The notes under the pieces are model-generated. The model was not told the DNA's origin. It searched no databases and saw nothing but the letters and a program-made list of their open reading frames with translations. From Streptosporangiaceae bacterium (GTDB taxonomy: Bacteria; Actinomycetota; Actinomycetes; Streptosporangiales; Streptosporangiaceae): DNA of 27,943 bases. The stretch spans positions 1 through 27,943 of the forward strand of contig JASIBM010000109.1 in assembly GCA_030045175.1 (NCBI GenBank), given 5' to 3'. This document shows, one piece after another, positions 1-6,619 of the stretch. Each line of letters begins with the position of its first letter. Position 1 is the first letter of the stretch. Both the position numbers and the translations under genes were made by a program.

Positions 1-255
1 CCGGACAGCCGCATCGAGGTGCTGCTCACGCACCCCACCGGCATCACCGAGATCTACCTGGGCGAGATCTCAGGAACCAAGATCGAGATGGCGACCGACG
101 CGGTGATGCGGACCGCCACGGCGAAGGAGGTAACCGCGGGCAAGCGGCTCTACGGCATGATCGGGGCCGATCTGGCCTATGCCTTCGACCTGGCGGCGGT
201 CGGACAGCCACTGCAACCGCACGTGTCGGCCCAGCTCAAGCGCGTGAGCAACTGA
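1..255 (+). CDS. Nitrobindin-like haem-binding beta-barrel protein (FABP-like), 3' end only
   Basis: The reading frame is open from the first base and ends at TGA 253-255, so only the last 84 residues are present. The sequence contains LLTHPTGITEIYLGEISG, then a K-I-E-x-A-T-D strand, VMRTATAKEVTAG and a tail with AVGQPLQPHVSAQL. This matches the C-terminal half of the actinobacterial nitrobindin / THAP4-like FABP family (mycobacterial Rv2717c type), which bind ferric haem in a 10-stranded barrel and isomerise peroxynitrite. Family members are about 160-200 residues, so roughly half is missing to the left. The family assignment is from remembered conserved motifs; haem binding is inferred because the N-terminal part cannot be seen. 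It is co-oriented with the Fur-family regulator but separated from it by 392 nt. Confidence 0.8.
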   Translation, partial: PDSRIEVLLTHPTGITEIYLGEISGTKIEMATDAVMRTATAKEVTAGKRLYGMIGADLAYAFDLAAVGQPLQPHVSAQLKRVSN

Positions 256-647
256 CTCTGCGCGAGCGAGCCGGAGGCGAGCGGGAGGGAAAGAGAATCC
301 CCCGGGCTGCTCCCGCGACGACTCCGCCGGAAGGCTGATGCGTCACGGGGACCGGCTGGACAAGGCCGGCCACCCGGGGGTCCGGTGTCTGCCGTGTATT
401 CGCCGACCGCCGCCTTGGCGGCACGCAAGCAAGGCCCGAAGCTCGAACCTGGCCCGCAGGCCGGTGACGTGCGCACCTGGCTATGGCCCGGTGCGCTCCA
501 CGGGACGGCGGCTAGCTGACAGCCACCTCGCGAGTCCGACATCTATGCATACGTTGGACCACCTCCTTTCCCGCGTTAGCAAGCACGCTACGTCAGCTCT
601 ACGCGGACAGGCAAGTCGGTTTAGCCGTACCTCGTAGACTCGGCGAT
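256..647. other. Long intergenic region between nitrobindin and the Fur-family gene
   Basis: There is no convincing gene here; the open frames on both strands lack family resemblance and ribosome binding sites. The first 35 bases carry a fragment (GAGCCGGAGGCGAGCGGGA) of the GC-rich repeat seen again at 4886-5110 and 7425-7620. Bases 340-385 can form nested stems (GGACC with GGTCC enclosing CCGGC with GCCGG). A short inverted repeat, TTAGC-aagcac-GCTA, lies near 576-590. A small RNA or structured leader cannot be excluded, but I recognise no known riboswitch. Confidence 0.5.
635..640 (+). promoter_or_regulatory. -10-like box for a leaderless Fur-family mRNA
   Basis: TAGACT lies 7 nt before the ATG at 648, the spacing expected when transcription starts at or next to the start codon. 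There is no Shine-Dalgarno sequence in the preceding bases. No good -35 box is visible, so this is a pattern match only. Confidence 0.35.
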
Positions 648-1073
648 ATGTCGCAGACGTGGGATGACACGCTGCGGGCGGGCGGCTACCGGGTGACCCC
701 GCAGCGCCAGCTCGTGCTCGAGGCGGTGACCAGGCTCGAGCACGCCACTCCCGAAGAGATCTACGCCGAGGTCAGGCAGACGGCGGTCGGAGTCAACGTC
801 TCCACTGTGTACCGGACCCTGGAGTTGCTCGAGCAGATCGGCCTGGTCACGCACACCCATCTCGGGCACGGCGCGAACACTTACCACCTGGCGGCCGACG
901 CGCAGCACAGCCATCTGGTCTGCCGCGAGTGCGGCGTCGTCACCGAGGCCGATCAGGCGGCGGTGGGCGCTCTGATCAGCGCGCTACGCGCGAAATACGG
1001 GTTCGAGACCGATGTCGGGCATCTGACCGTGTTCGGAACGTGCGCGCAGTGCCGCGGCGAGCGGAGTAGCTGA
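648..1073 (+). CDS. Fur-family metalloregulator, Nur-like
   Basis: A 141-residue Fur-family repressor. The N-terminal winged helix covers residues 1-80, with VTPQRQLVLEAV (16-27) and the recognition helix NVSTVYRTLELLEQIGLV (50-67). The C-terminal dimerisation/metal domain carries C92-x-x-C95 and C132-x-x-C135 plus H87 and H89. The segment H69-x-H71-LGHG and H125 in GHLTVFG match, with a one-residue offset, the His70/His72/His126 nickel site I recall for Streptomyces Nur, so a nickel-responsive role is the best guess. Zur or another Fur subtype is possible. The start is ATG 648; no SD precedes it and a -10-like box is 7 nt upstream, suggesting leaderless translation. Neighbours are nitrobindin upstream and citrate synthase downstream, which do not reveal its regulon. 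No clear Fur-type box was found in the promoter. Confidence 0.88.
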   Translation: MSQTWDDTLRAGGYRVTPQRQLVLEAVTRLEHATPEEIYAEVRQTAVGVNVSTVYRTLELLEQIGLVTHTHLGHGANTYHLAADAQHSHLVCRECGVVTEADQAAVGALISALRAKYGFETDVGHLTVFGTCAQCRGERSS

Positions 1074-1138
1074 CGCGATTGGTCCTGGGCACATCTATCT
1101 TCAGATGGTATGAGCCTGGACAATCTTGGAGTTGAGCG

Positions 1139-2455
1139 ATGACAGAACACACCGAGCAGGCTGGCCGTGCGAGCTCGGGTGACGTGCTGCACGTGACCGA
1201 CAGCCGTACTGGGCGCAGCTATGACCTGCCCATCACCGACGGCGCGATCTGGGCGCTTGACCTGCGCCAGATCAAGGCGTCCGACGAAGACTTCGGGTTG
1301 CTCTCCTACGATCCCGCCTTCTTGAACACGGCGAGCTGTCGTAGCGCGATCACGTACATCGACGGGGATGAGGGGATACTGCGCTACCGCGGCTATCCGA
1401 TCGAGGACCTAGCGGTTCGCTCGTCGTTCCTCGACGTGGCTTACCTGCTGCTGAACGGTGAGCTGCCCACCAAGGACGAGTCGTTCACCTGGGAGCAGGA
1501 GATCGCGCATCACACCTACGTGCACGAGAACATCAAGAAGTTCATCGACGGCTTCCACCACGACGCGCACCCGATGGGCATCCTGGTGAGCTCGCTGGCA
1601 GCCTTGTCCACCTTCTATCCGGAGGCGAAGGCGATCTCGGATCACGTGCGCCAGCACGAGCAGGTGGTGCGGCTGATCGCGAAGGTTCCCACGCTCGCCG
1701 CGTTCGCGTACCGGCACGCGATGGGGCTGCCATACGCCTATCCCGACGCTGAGCTGTCCTACGCAGGCAACTTCCTCAACATGATGTGGAAGATGACCGA
1801 GCCGAGGTTCCGGCCGAATCCTGTGCTCGAGCACGCGCTCGACGTGCTGCTGATCCTGCACGCCGATCACGAGCAGAACTGCTCGACCAGCGCCATGCGG
1901 GTGGTCGGCAGTTCCCAGGTTGACCCGTACTCGGCCGCCGCGGCCGCCGCGGCCGCGCTGTACGGCCCGCTGCACGGCGGCGCGAACGAGCAGGTGCTTC
2001 GGATGCTCAGCGAGATCGGGTCGGTGGACCGGGTTCCTGCTTACATCAAGCGGGTCAAGAGCGGCGAGCTGCGGCTGATGGGCTTCGGGCACCGGGTGTA
2101 CAAGAACTTCGACCCGCGTGCCACGATCATCAAGAAGGTCGCCGACGAGGTGTTCGAGGTGACCGGGCGCAACCCGATGCTCGACATCGCGCTCGAACTC
2201 GAGCGGATCGCGCTGGCCGACGAGTACTTCATCACGCACAAGCTCTACCCGAACGTGGACTTCTACTCGGGCATCATCTACCAGGCGATGGGGTTCCCTG
2301 TGGCCATGTTCCCCGTGTTGTTCGCGATCGGGCGGATGCCTGGCTGGCTAGCGCAGTGGCAGGAGGGCGGAGCCGACCCTGAGCAGAAGATCTCGCGCCC
2401 GAGGCAGATCTACGTGGGCGAGCCGTTGCGGCGCATGAACGGGCCAGCCACCTAG
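1139..2455 (+). CDS. gltA: Citrate synthase
   Basis: A 438-residue type II citrate synthase that condenses oxaloacetate with acetyl-CoA at entry to the TCA cycle. The three catalytic residues are visible: H279 in GPLHGGANEQ, H318 in MGFGHRVYKN and D374 in PNVDFYSG. The segment HADHEQNCST (241-250) is the conserved helix before the active site. An Ala-only stretch (SAAAAAAAALYG, about 265-276) is normal for the family but unusually Ala-rich. The N-terminal 45 residues, with HVTDSRTGRSYDLPI, match the small beta domain of the hexameric bacterial enzymes, so the protein is full length. The start is ATG 1139, preceded by TTGGAG at a suitable distance. It is a single gene with a 65-nt gap after the Fur-family gene; no operator was recognised. 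Confidence 0.97.
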   Translation: MTEHTEQAGRASSGDVLHVTDSRTGRSYDLPITDGAIWALDLRQIKASDEDFGLLSYDPAFLNTASCRSAITYIDGDEGILRYRGYPIEDLAVRSSFLDVAYLLLNGELPTKDESFTWEQEIAHHTYVHENIKKFIDGFHHDAHPMGILVSSLAALSTFYPEAKAISDHVRQHEQVVRLIAKVPTLAAFAYRHAMGLPYAYPDAELSYAGNFLNMMWKMTEPRFRPNPVLEHALDVLLILHADHEQNCSTSAMRVVGSSQVDPYSAAAAAAAALYGPLHGGANEQVLRMLSEIGSVDRVPAYIKRVKSGELRLMGFGHRVYKNFDPRATIIKKVADEVFEVTGRNPMLDIALELERIALADEYFITHKLYPNVDFYSGIIYQAMGFPVAMFPVLFAIGRMPGWLAQWQEGGADPEQKISRPRQIYVGEPLRRMNGPAT

Positions 2456-2486
2456 GCTGCAGGCCCGGGGTCGCGGCGGCGTCACG

Positions 2487-2524
2487 CAGGAGGTGACCTC
2501 GTGGCCAGGAGGTGACCTCGTGGC
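2487..2524 (+). repeat. Perfect 19-bp tandem duplication upstream of the ygfZ-like gene
   Basis: The 19-mer CAGGAGGTGACCTCGTGGC occurs twice head to tail (2487-2505 and 2506-2524). Each copy contains AGGAGGTGACCT, which includes an SD-like AGGAGGT and an imperfect palindrome. It lies 36 nt before the YgfZ-like start, too far to be the ribosome binding site of that ATG. Confidence 0.9.
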
Positions 2525-2547
2525 ACAGCGCCGTGGCGGGCAGCGCA

Positions 2548-2553
2548 TAGCCT
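2548..2553 (+). promoter_or_regulatory. -10-like box for a leaderless ygfZ-like mRNA
   Basis: TAGCCT sits 7 nt before ATG 2561 and there is no SD between them. The geometry matches leaderless actinobacterial genes; the -35 region is weak. Confidence 0.3.
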
Positions 2554-2560
2554 GGACGCC

Positions 2561-3595
2561 ATGGAACCACCGTTGCTCGCGATCTCGGGCTCAGTAGCCG
2601 CCGACTTCCCTGATGTCGGCGTGGCGGCGCACTACGGCGACCCGTACGCGGAGCAGCGGGCGCTGACCGAGTCGGCCGGCCTGGTCGACCGATCGAATCG
2701 GGACGTGCTCAAGATCACCGGCCCGGACCGGCTGAGCTGGCTGAATAGCATCAGCACGCAAAAGCTTGACCAGCTATCTCCAGGCGTCGCTGCGCAGACC
2801 CTCATCCTCAGCCCGCACGGGCACGTCGAGCACCACCTGAGCCTGGTCGACGATGGCGCGAGCACGTGGATTCACGTCGAGCCCGGCGAGGCATGCGCGC
2901 TGCTCGCGTTCCTGCGATCGATGCAGTTCATGCTCCAGGTGACTCCCGCCGATGTCAGCGCCAGCTTCGCCGTGCTGACCGTCATCGGGCCGGCTGCGCA
3001 CGCCGACTTCACGGGGGACGCCGCGGTCGCGATGGCGTTCTCGTTCGGCACCGATCTCGTGATCGAGCGTCAGCGGTTCGCGGCGAAGGTCGCCGAGCTT
3101 CGGCTGCGTGGGTTCGGTATGGCTGGCATGTGGGCGCACGAGGCGCTGCGTATCGCCGGGTACCGACCGCGATTCGGCACCGACACCGATCACCGGACGA
3201 TCCCGCACGAGGTCGGCTGGATCGAATCGGCCGTGCACCTGAGCAAGGGCTGCTACCGGGGGCAGGAGACGGTGGCGCGGGTGCACAACCTTGGTCATCC
3301 GCCGCGTCGGCTCGTGCTGCTGCACCTGGACGGCAGCGAGGACAGGCTCCCGGCGCACGGCGAGCAGGTTCGCCGCGCGGACGGGCAAGACGGTGAATCG
3401 GCCGTTGGCTTCGTCGGCTCGTCCGCGCGCCATTACGAGCTTGGGCCGATCGCGCTCGCGCTGGTCAAGCGCACGGTGCCGGTGACTGAGACGCTGCGAG
3501 CCGCCGGGATCAGCGCTGCTCAGGAGGTCATCGTCCCGCCCGACGCGGGCGCGAACGTCAAGATCACCCTGAGCCGCCCGCGCGGCGAGCTCTGA
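2561..3595 (+). CDS. ygfZ: YgfZ/GcvT-like folate-binding protein
   Basis: A 344-residue cytosolic protein of the YgfZ family (COG0354), tetrahydrofolate-dependent factors that support assembly or repair of certain Fe-S enzymes. The defining K-G-C-Y-x-G-Q-E signature is at 229-236 (K229, C231), followed by TVARVHNLGHPPRRL. The N-terminal GcvT-like fold includes HYGDPYAEQRAL and LVDRSNRDVLKITGPDRLSWL. Absence of a glycine-cleavage context, and this Cys motif, separate it from true GcvT. The start ATG 2561 has no SD but has a -10-like box 7 nt upstream. It stands alone, 105 nt after citrate synthase. An Fe-S maturation role fits a neighbourhood rich in redox genes, but that link is inference. 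Confidence 0.9.
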   Translation: MEPPLLAISGSVAADFPDVGVAAHYGDPYAEQRALTESAGLVDRSNRDVLKITGPDRLSWLNSISTQKLDQLSPGVAAQTLILSPHGHVEHHLSLVDDGASTWIHVEPGEACALLAFLRSMQFMLQVTPADVSASFAVLTVIGPAAHADFTGDAAVAMAFSFGTDLVIERQRFAAKVAELRLRGFGMAGMWAHEALRIAGYRPRFGTDTDHRTIPHEVGWIESAVHLSKGCYRGQETVARVHNLGHPPRRLVLLHLDGSEDRLPAHGEQVRRADGQDGESAVGFVGSSARHYELGPIALALVKRTVPVTETLRAAGISAAQEVIVPPDAGANVKITLSRPRGEL

Positions 3596-3683
3596 GGTCG
3601 CTTCTTAGCGGCACCCGGCGCATTGAGCCTGCCGCCGCAGGCGAGCCCGGGTCGGAGTACCCTGTGCGCGGCAGGGGCTTCTT

Positions 3684-3820
3684 CCGGCAGAAGCCCGCGA
3701 CTTCGGCAGAAGCCGACGAGTTCGGCAGAAGCCGGCGAGCTCGGCAGATGTCCGCAAGTTACGCAGAGGCCGCGCACTAGGCAGAGCGCGCACTAAGCAG
3801 AGCGCGCTAGGCAGAGGCCA
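3684..3820 (+). repeat. Degenerate tandem repeat, 19-bp period
   Basis: The core GGCAGAAGCC recurs at 3686, 3705, 3724, 3743 and (as CGCAGAGGCC) 3762, exactly 19 nt apart. Shorter, decayed units follow at 3780, 3796 and 3810 (18, 16 and 14 nt steps). The array fills most of the 273-nt gap between the ygfZ-like and proline dehydrogenase genes. Units vary in sequence and there is no unique spacer between them, so it is a minisatellite rather than a CRISPR array. Confidence 0.85.
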
Positions 3821-3868
3821 CGAAATCTTGCGCAGCGGCCGTAGGCCGGGCTCGTTCGCTGGAATTCG

Positions 3869-4885
3869 GTGGAGGATGTCTTCGTGCTGCGCCAGGTGCT
3901 GCTAGCCGCCTCGGCTAGCCAACGGATCCGCCGCGTTATCACGACGGCCCCGCTCACGCGCGACGTGGTGGCCAGGTTCGTGGCTGGCGACAGTGCCGCT
4001 GACGCGCTCGCCGTGGTGAAGCGGCTGGCCGCGGGCGGCATGCTGGTGACTCTTGACTTCCTAGGCGAGGACACGAAGGACCCGGCCCAGGCGTCTGCCG
4101 TCGCCGATGAATACGTCGCCTTGCTCGGGCGCCTCGCGGCGGCTGGCCTGACCGAAGGCGGCAGGACGGAGGTATCGGTAAAGCCAACAGCCGTCGGGCT
4201 CGGCCTGGCGGACTTGGCCGGGCAGGCTGGGCCCTCGGGGGGATCAGGGGGGTCGTCCCCCCAGGCCGGCACCGCCGACTTGGGCGAGAAGACCGCCGCA
4301 GAGAACATCGCGCGTATCTGCACCGCCGCGCGGGCGGCTGGCACGACCGTGACGCTGGACATGGAAGACCACACCCGGGTCGACGCGACCCTCCGGTTGG
4401 TCAGCGAGTTGCGGTCAGACTTTCCTGACCTGGGCTGCGTCGTGCAGTCCTACCTTCGGCGGAGCCCGGGTGACTGCGAGGCCCTGGCGGCCGCCGGGTC
4501 GCGGGTCAGGCTCTGCAAGGGCGCCTACCGCGCGCCGGACGGCGTCGCGTTCGCGGCTCGTTCCGAGGTGGACCGCAGCTACGCCCGGTGCATGCGGACG
4601 CTGCTCACCGGCGCAGGCTATCCGATGATCGCGACGCACGACCCCCGGCTGATCGCCGTCGCCCAGTCGCTGGTCAGCTCGGCCGGCCGGAAGGCCGGGA
4701 GCTACGAGTACCAGATGCTGTACGGCATCAGGCCGGACGAGCAGCAGCGGCTGGCAGCCAGCGGGGAGCAGGTCCGGGTGTACGTCCCTTACGGCAGCGA
4801 CTGGTACGGATACCTGGTCAGGCGGCTGGCCGAACGGCCCGCCAACCTAACATTCTTCCTCCGCGCGCTACGCTCCCGCCGGTAA
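3869..4885 (+). CDS. Proline dehydrogenase (monofunctional PRODH)
   Basis: A 338-residue FAD-dependent enzyme that oxidises L-proline to pyrroline-5-carboxylate and passes electrons to the quinone pool. The TIM-barrel motifs are visible: VTLDFLGE, VSVKPTAVGLGL, VTLDMEDH, VQSYLRRS, RLCKGAYRAPD, ATHDPRL, EYQMLYGI, then VYVPYG and the substrate-binding YLVRRLAERPAN near the C-terminus. It is longer than the roughly 310 residues usual for the mycobacterial PruB type; the excess is a Gly/Ser-rich insert at about residues 121-136 (PSGGSGGSSPQAG), encoded by the palindromic repeat at 4229-4274. The start GTG 3869 is chosen because homology begins at about LRQVLLAAS; GTG 3884 is an alternative. No strong SD is present. 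ProC, which runs the opposite reaction, lies 225 nt downstream in the same direction. Confidence 0.92.
   Translation: MEDVFVLRQVLLAASASQRIRRVITTAPLTRDVVARFVAGDSAADALAVVKRLAAGGMLVTLDFLGEDTKDPAQASAVADEYVALLGRLAAAGLTEGGRTEVSVKPTAVGLGLADLAGQAGPSGGSGGSSPQAGTADLGEKTAAENIARICTAARAAGTTVTLDMEDHTRVDATLRLVSELRSDFPDLGCVVQSYLRRSPGDCEALAAAGSRVRLCKGAYRAPDGVAFAARSEVDRSYARCMRTLLTGAGYPMIATHDPRLIAVAQSLVSSAGRKAGSYEYQMLYGIRPDEQQRLAASGEQVRVYVPYGSDWYGYLVRRLAERPANLTFFLRALRSRR
4229..4274 (+). repeat. Intragenic palindromic element inside proline dehydrogenase
   Basis: This stretch contains a GGGGGG-TCGT-CCCCCC hairpin followed by AGGCCGGCACCG. It matches the 36-bp units at 10249-10417 (hairpin, then GGGYCGGCACCG), and related sequence occurs at 21424-21560 and 25733-25784. 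It keeps the frame open and encodes a flexible Gly/Ser loop absent from typical family members. Confidence 0.7.
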
Positions 4886-5102
4886 GACTGCGCCCGAAGG
4901 CGAGCGGGAAGGGACCGAGCGGGAAGACCTGCGCGCTCGAGCCAAAGGCGAGCGAGAGGACCCTGCGCGCTCGAGCCGAAGGCGGAGCCGGAGGCGAGAG
5001 CGCGCGAGCGAGCCGCAGGGCGCCGGCGCCGCCTGGACTGAGGAGCGGGGTTCGCGACGAGGGAAGGCGGTGCCTTAAGGCGCCCCGGAGGCGAGCGGGA
5101 AG
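4886..5102 (+). repeat. Composite dispersed repeat, forward copy
   Basis: This is a GC-rich repeat filling the gap before proC. The left part has two direct copies of CCTGCGCGCTCGAGCC (4928 and 4962, 34 nt apart) and then GAGCCGCAGGGCGCCGGCGCCG. The right part (5041-5102) is the 65-bp element with GTTCGCGACGAGGG and the hairpin GGTGCC-ttaa-GGCGCC. The same two parts, in the same order but on the opposite strand, occur at 7425-7620. The right end, GCGGGAAGGGGAG, lies 4 nt before the proC start codon and appears to provide its ribosome binding site. Confidence 0.85.
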
Positions 5103-5110
5103 GGGAGTTT

Positions 5111-5905
5111 ATGATCGCGATCCTGGGGGCCGGCCAGATGGGTGAGGCGCTGCTGTCCGGAATGATGCGGGCCGGGGAGGCGCCATCGGACGTCATCGCC
5201 GCCGTTCGCCGCGCGGACAGGGCGCAGGCCCTGCGCGATTCATACGGCATCGAGGTGCTTGCTGCGGCTGACGCGGCCGAGCGCGCGAGCACCCTCGTCA
5301 TCACGGTGAAGCCGCAGGACATGGCGGGCCTGCTAGACGAGGTTGCGCCGAAGGTCAAGTCCGATCAGCTCGTGATAACGGTCGCGGCCGGGATCACCAC
5401 TCGGTTCATCGAATCGAAGCTGGCCTGCAACGCGCCGGTGGTTCGGGTGATGTCGAACACGCCCGTGCTCGTGGACGAGGCGATGAGCGTGATCTCGCCG
5501 GGTCGGCACGCGGGGGAAGAGCACCTGCGCCGGACGGAGCAACTGCTGCGGCCGGTTGGCAAGGTGCTGCGGATCCCTGAGTCGCAGCAGGACGCCGCGA
5601 CGGCGTTGTCCGGCAGTGGGCCCGCCTACGTGTACTTCCTGGTCGAGGCGATGGTGGACGCAGGAATCCTGCTCGGAATGCCAAGGAGCACCGCACTCGA
5701 TATGGTCAAGCAGGCCGTCTACGGGGCGGCCACCATGCTGCGCGAGTCTGGCGAGCATCCGGTCATCCTGCGGGAGGCCGTAACCTCGCCGGGTGGCACG
5801 ACGATCAGCGCGATCAGGGAGCTCGAGCGGCATGGAGTCCGGGCGGCGTTCCTGGCCGCGATCGAGTCCGCTCGTGACCGTGGCCGCGAGCTCGGCGCGG
5901 GGTAA
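5111..5905 (+). CDS. proC: Pyrroline-5-carboxylate reductase
   Basis: A 264-residue enzyme for the last step of proline synthesis, NAD(P)H-dependent reduction of P5C to L-proline. The N-terminal Rossmann motif is AILGAGQMGEALLSG (3-17), with VVRVMSNTPVLVDEAM in the middle. The C-terminal dimer/substrate region has SGSGPAYVYFLVEAM and the family signature REAVTSPGGTTISAI. Length is normal for the family. ATG 5111 has AGGGGAG just upstream; this SD lies at the edge of the dispersed repeat, so the repeat may have taken over translation initiation. Proline dehydrogenase lies upstream in the same direction and an excisionase-type HTH gene downstream, the latter order conserved with M. tuberculosis Rv0500-Rv0500A. 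Confidence 0.96.
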   Translation: MIAILGAGQMGEALLSGMMRAGEAPSDVIAAVRRADRAQALRDSYGIEVLAAADAAERASTLVITVKPQDMAGLLDEVAPKVKSDQLVITVAAGITTRFIESKLACNAPVVRVMSNTPVLVDEAMSVISPGRHAGEEHLRRTEQLLRPVGKVLRIPESQQDAATALSGSGPAYVYFLVEAMVDAGILLGMPRSTALDMVKQAVYGAATMLRESGEHPVILREAVTSPGGTTISAIRELERHGVRAAFLAAIESARDRGRELGAG

Positions 5906-5961
5906 GGCGGCAGCGTCGGCAGGGTCCGCCCGGACCGACAAATCTGGCACGCTCGCGGGGT

Positions 5962-5989
5962 TGCCCTTTCGCGTGTACCAATTACGCTG
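5962..5989 (+). promoter_or_regulatory. Candidate promoter for the HTH gene
   Basis: TTGCCC (5962-5967) and TACGCT (5984-5989) are separated by 16 nt, a reasonable housekeeping-sigma promoter. Transcription would begin near 5996, about 60 nt before the preferred ATG at 6056. Confidence 0.4.
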
Positions 5990-6055
5990 GATACGGGCGT
6001 GACTGGTGCGCTGAATATCGCTTGGCGCAGTGGATGGCGCCGGAGAGGGCTATCG

Positions 6056-6259
6056 ATGGCAGCAGAGGCAACCCCGCTCAGCGCCGTCCGCTTCCTGACG
6101 GTGGCTGAGGTGGCGGCGATCATGCGCGTGTCGAAGATGACCGTCTACCGTCTGGTGCACTCCGGTGACCTGGAGGCGATCCGGGTGGGCCGGTCGTTCC
6201 GGGTTCCCGAACGTGCCGTCAACCAGTACCTCAGGGACGCGTTCGTCGAGACGACCTGA
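6056..6259 (+). CDS. Small excisionase-type helix-turn-helix DNA-binding protein
   Basis: A 67-residue protein consisting almost entirely of a MerR/excisionase-like winged HTH: FLTVAEVAAIMRVSKMTVYR (helix-turn-helix) followed by LVHSGDLEAIRVGRSFRVP (wing). It is the counterpart of the small gene next to proC in mycobacteria (Rv0500A). It is a single-domain DNA-binding protein, probably a regulator and not a phage excisionase, because no integrase or att-like sequence is nearby. The frame is open up to GTG 5999, but ATG 6056 is preferred: GGAGAGGG lies 6 nt before it and the homology begins just downstream. Targets are unknown. Confidence 0.88.
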   Translation: MAAEATPLSAVRFLTVAEVAAIMRVSKMTVYRLVHSGDLEAIRVGRSFRVPERAVNQYLRDAFVETT

Positions 6260-6443
6260 GCCGACGCTGGCCAGCCAATCGCGGCCGACCGGAGGCTGGC
6301 CGTCATGACCTGTGATGCGGGCCAGGGCGGACCTGGCTTTGGCCGCCGGGGTACGCTGTGACGTTGGCGTGCGTACCGGCACGAGTGCTCCACAGGATAG
6401 TTAGGCACGCCGTTGCACGTGGGTATCGATCAAGGGTGGTCTC

Positions 6444-6542
6444 GTGGGTTCAGTAATCAAGAAGCGGCGCAAGCGGATGGCGAAGAAGAAGCACCGCAAG
6501 CTGCTGCGCAAGACTCGCGTTCAGCGCAGGAACAAGAAGTAA
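6444..6542 (+). CDS. Small ribosomal subunit protein bS22 (AURKAIP1/COX24 domain)
   Basis: A 32-residue, extremely basic protein: GTG start, then GSVIKKRRKRMAKKKHRKLL and a tail ending QRRNKK-stop. It matches almost residue for residue the tiny protein encoded by Rv0500B, identified in mycobacterial ribosome structures as bS22, which sits on the 30S subunit near the decoding region. A purine-rich AAGGGTGG lies about 5 nt upstream of GTG 6444. It is easy to miss because of its size and because a longer frame-2 reading (open from 6413) covers it completely. Gene order proC-HTH-bS22 supports the call strongly. Confidence 0.93.
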   Translation: MGSVIKKRRKRMAKKKHRKLLRKTRVQRRNKK

Positions 6543-6619
6543 CGGCCGGCCAGACGGATCCGCCAGGCTCGGCTGGCCCGCCGGGCCAGCCGAGTGGGCT
6601 GGGCGCGGTCGCTTCGTTC

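Noticed and set aside
340..480. Riboswitch upstream of the Fur-family gene
   Set aside because: The region can fold into stems, but I could not match the conserved cores of cobalamin, M-box, ydaO or other known classes on either strand.
3684..3820. CRISPR or iteron array
   Set aside because: There are no spacers, and sequence drifts between 19-bp units; no replication initiator gene or AT-rich unwinding region is adjacent.
6056..6259. Phage excisionase indicating a prophage or integrative element
   Set aside because: The gene sits in the conserved proC-bS22 neighbourhood and no integrase, tRNA attachment site or phage gene is visible.
6413..6542. N-terminal extension of the acyltransferase from TTG 6413 or GTG 6419
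   Set aside because: The residues come from a shifted reading of the bS22 gene, which is itself clearly coding; the extension has no family similarity.
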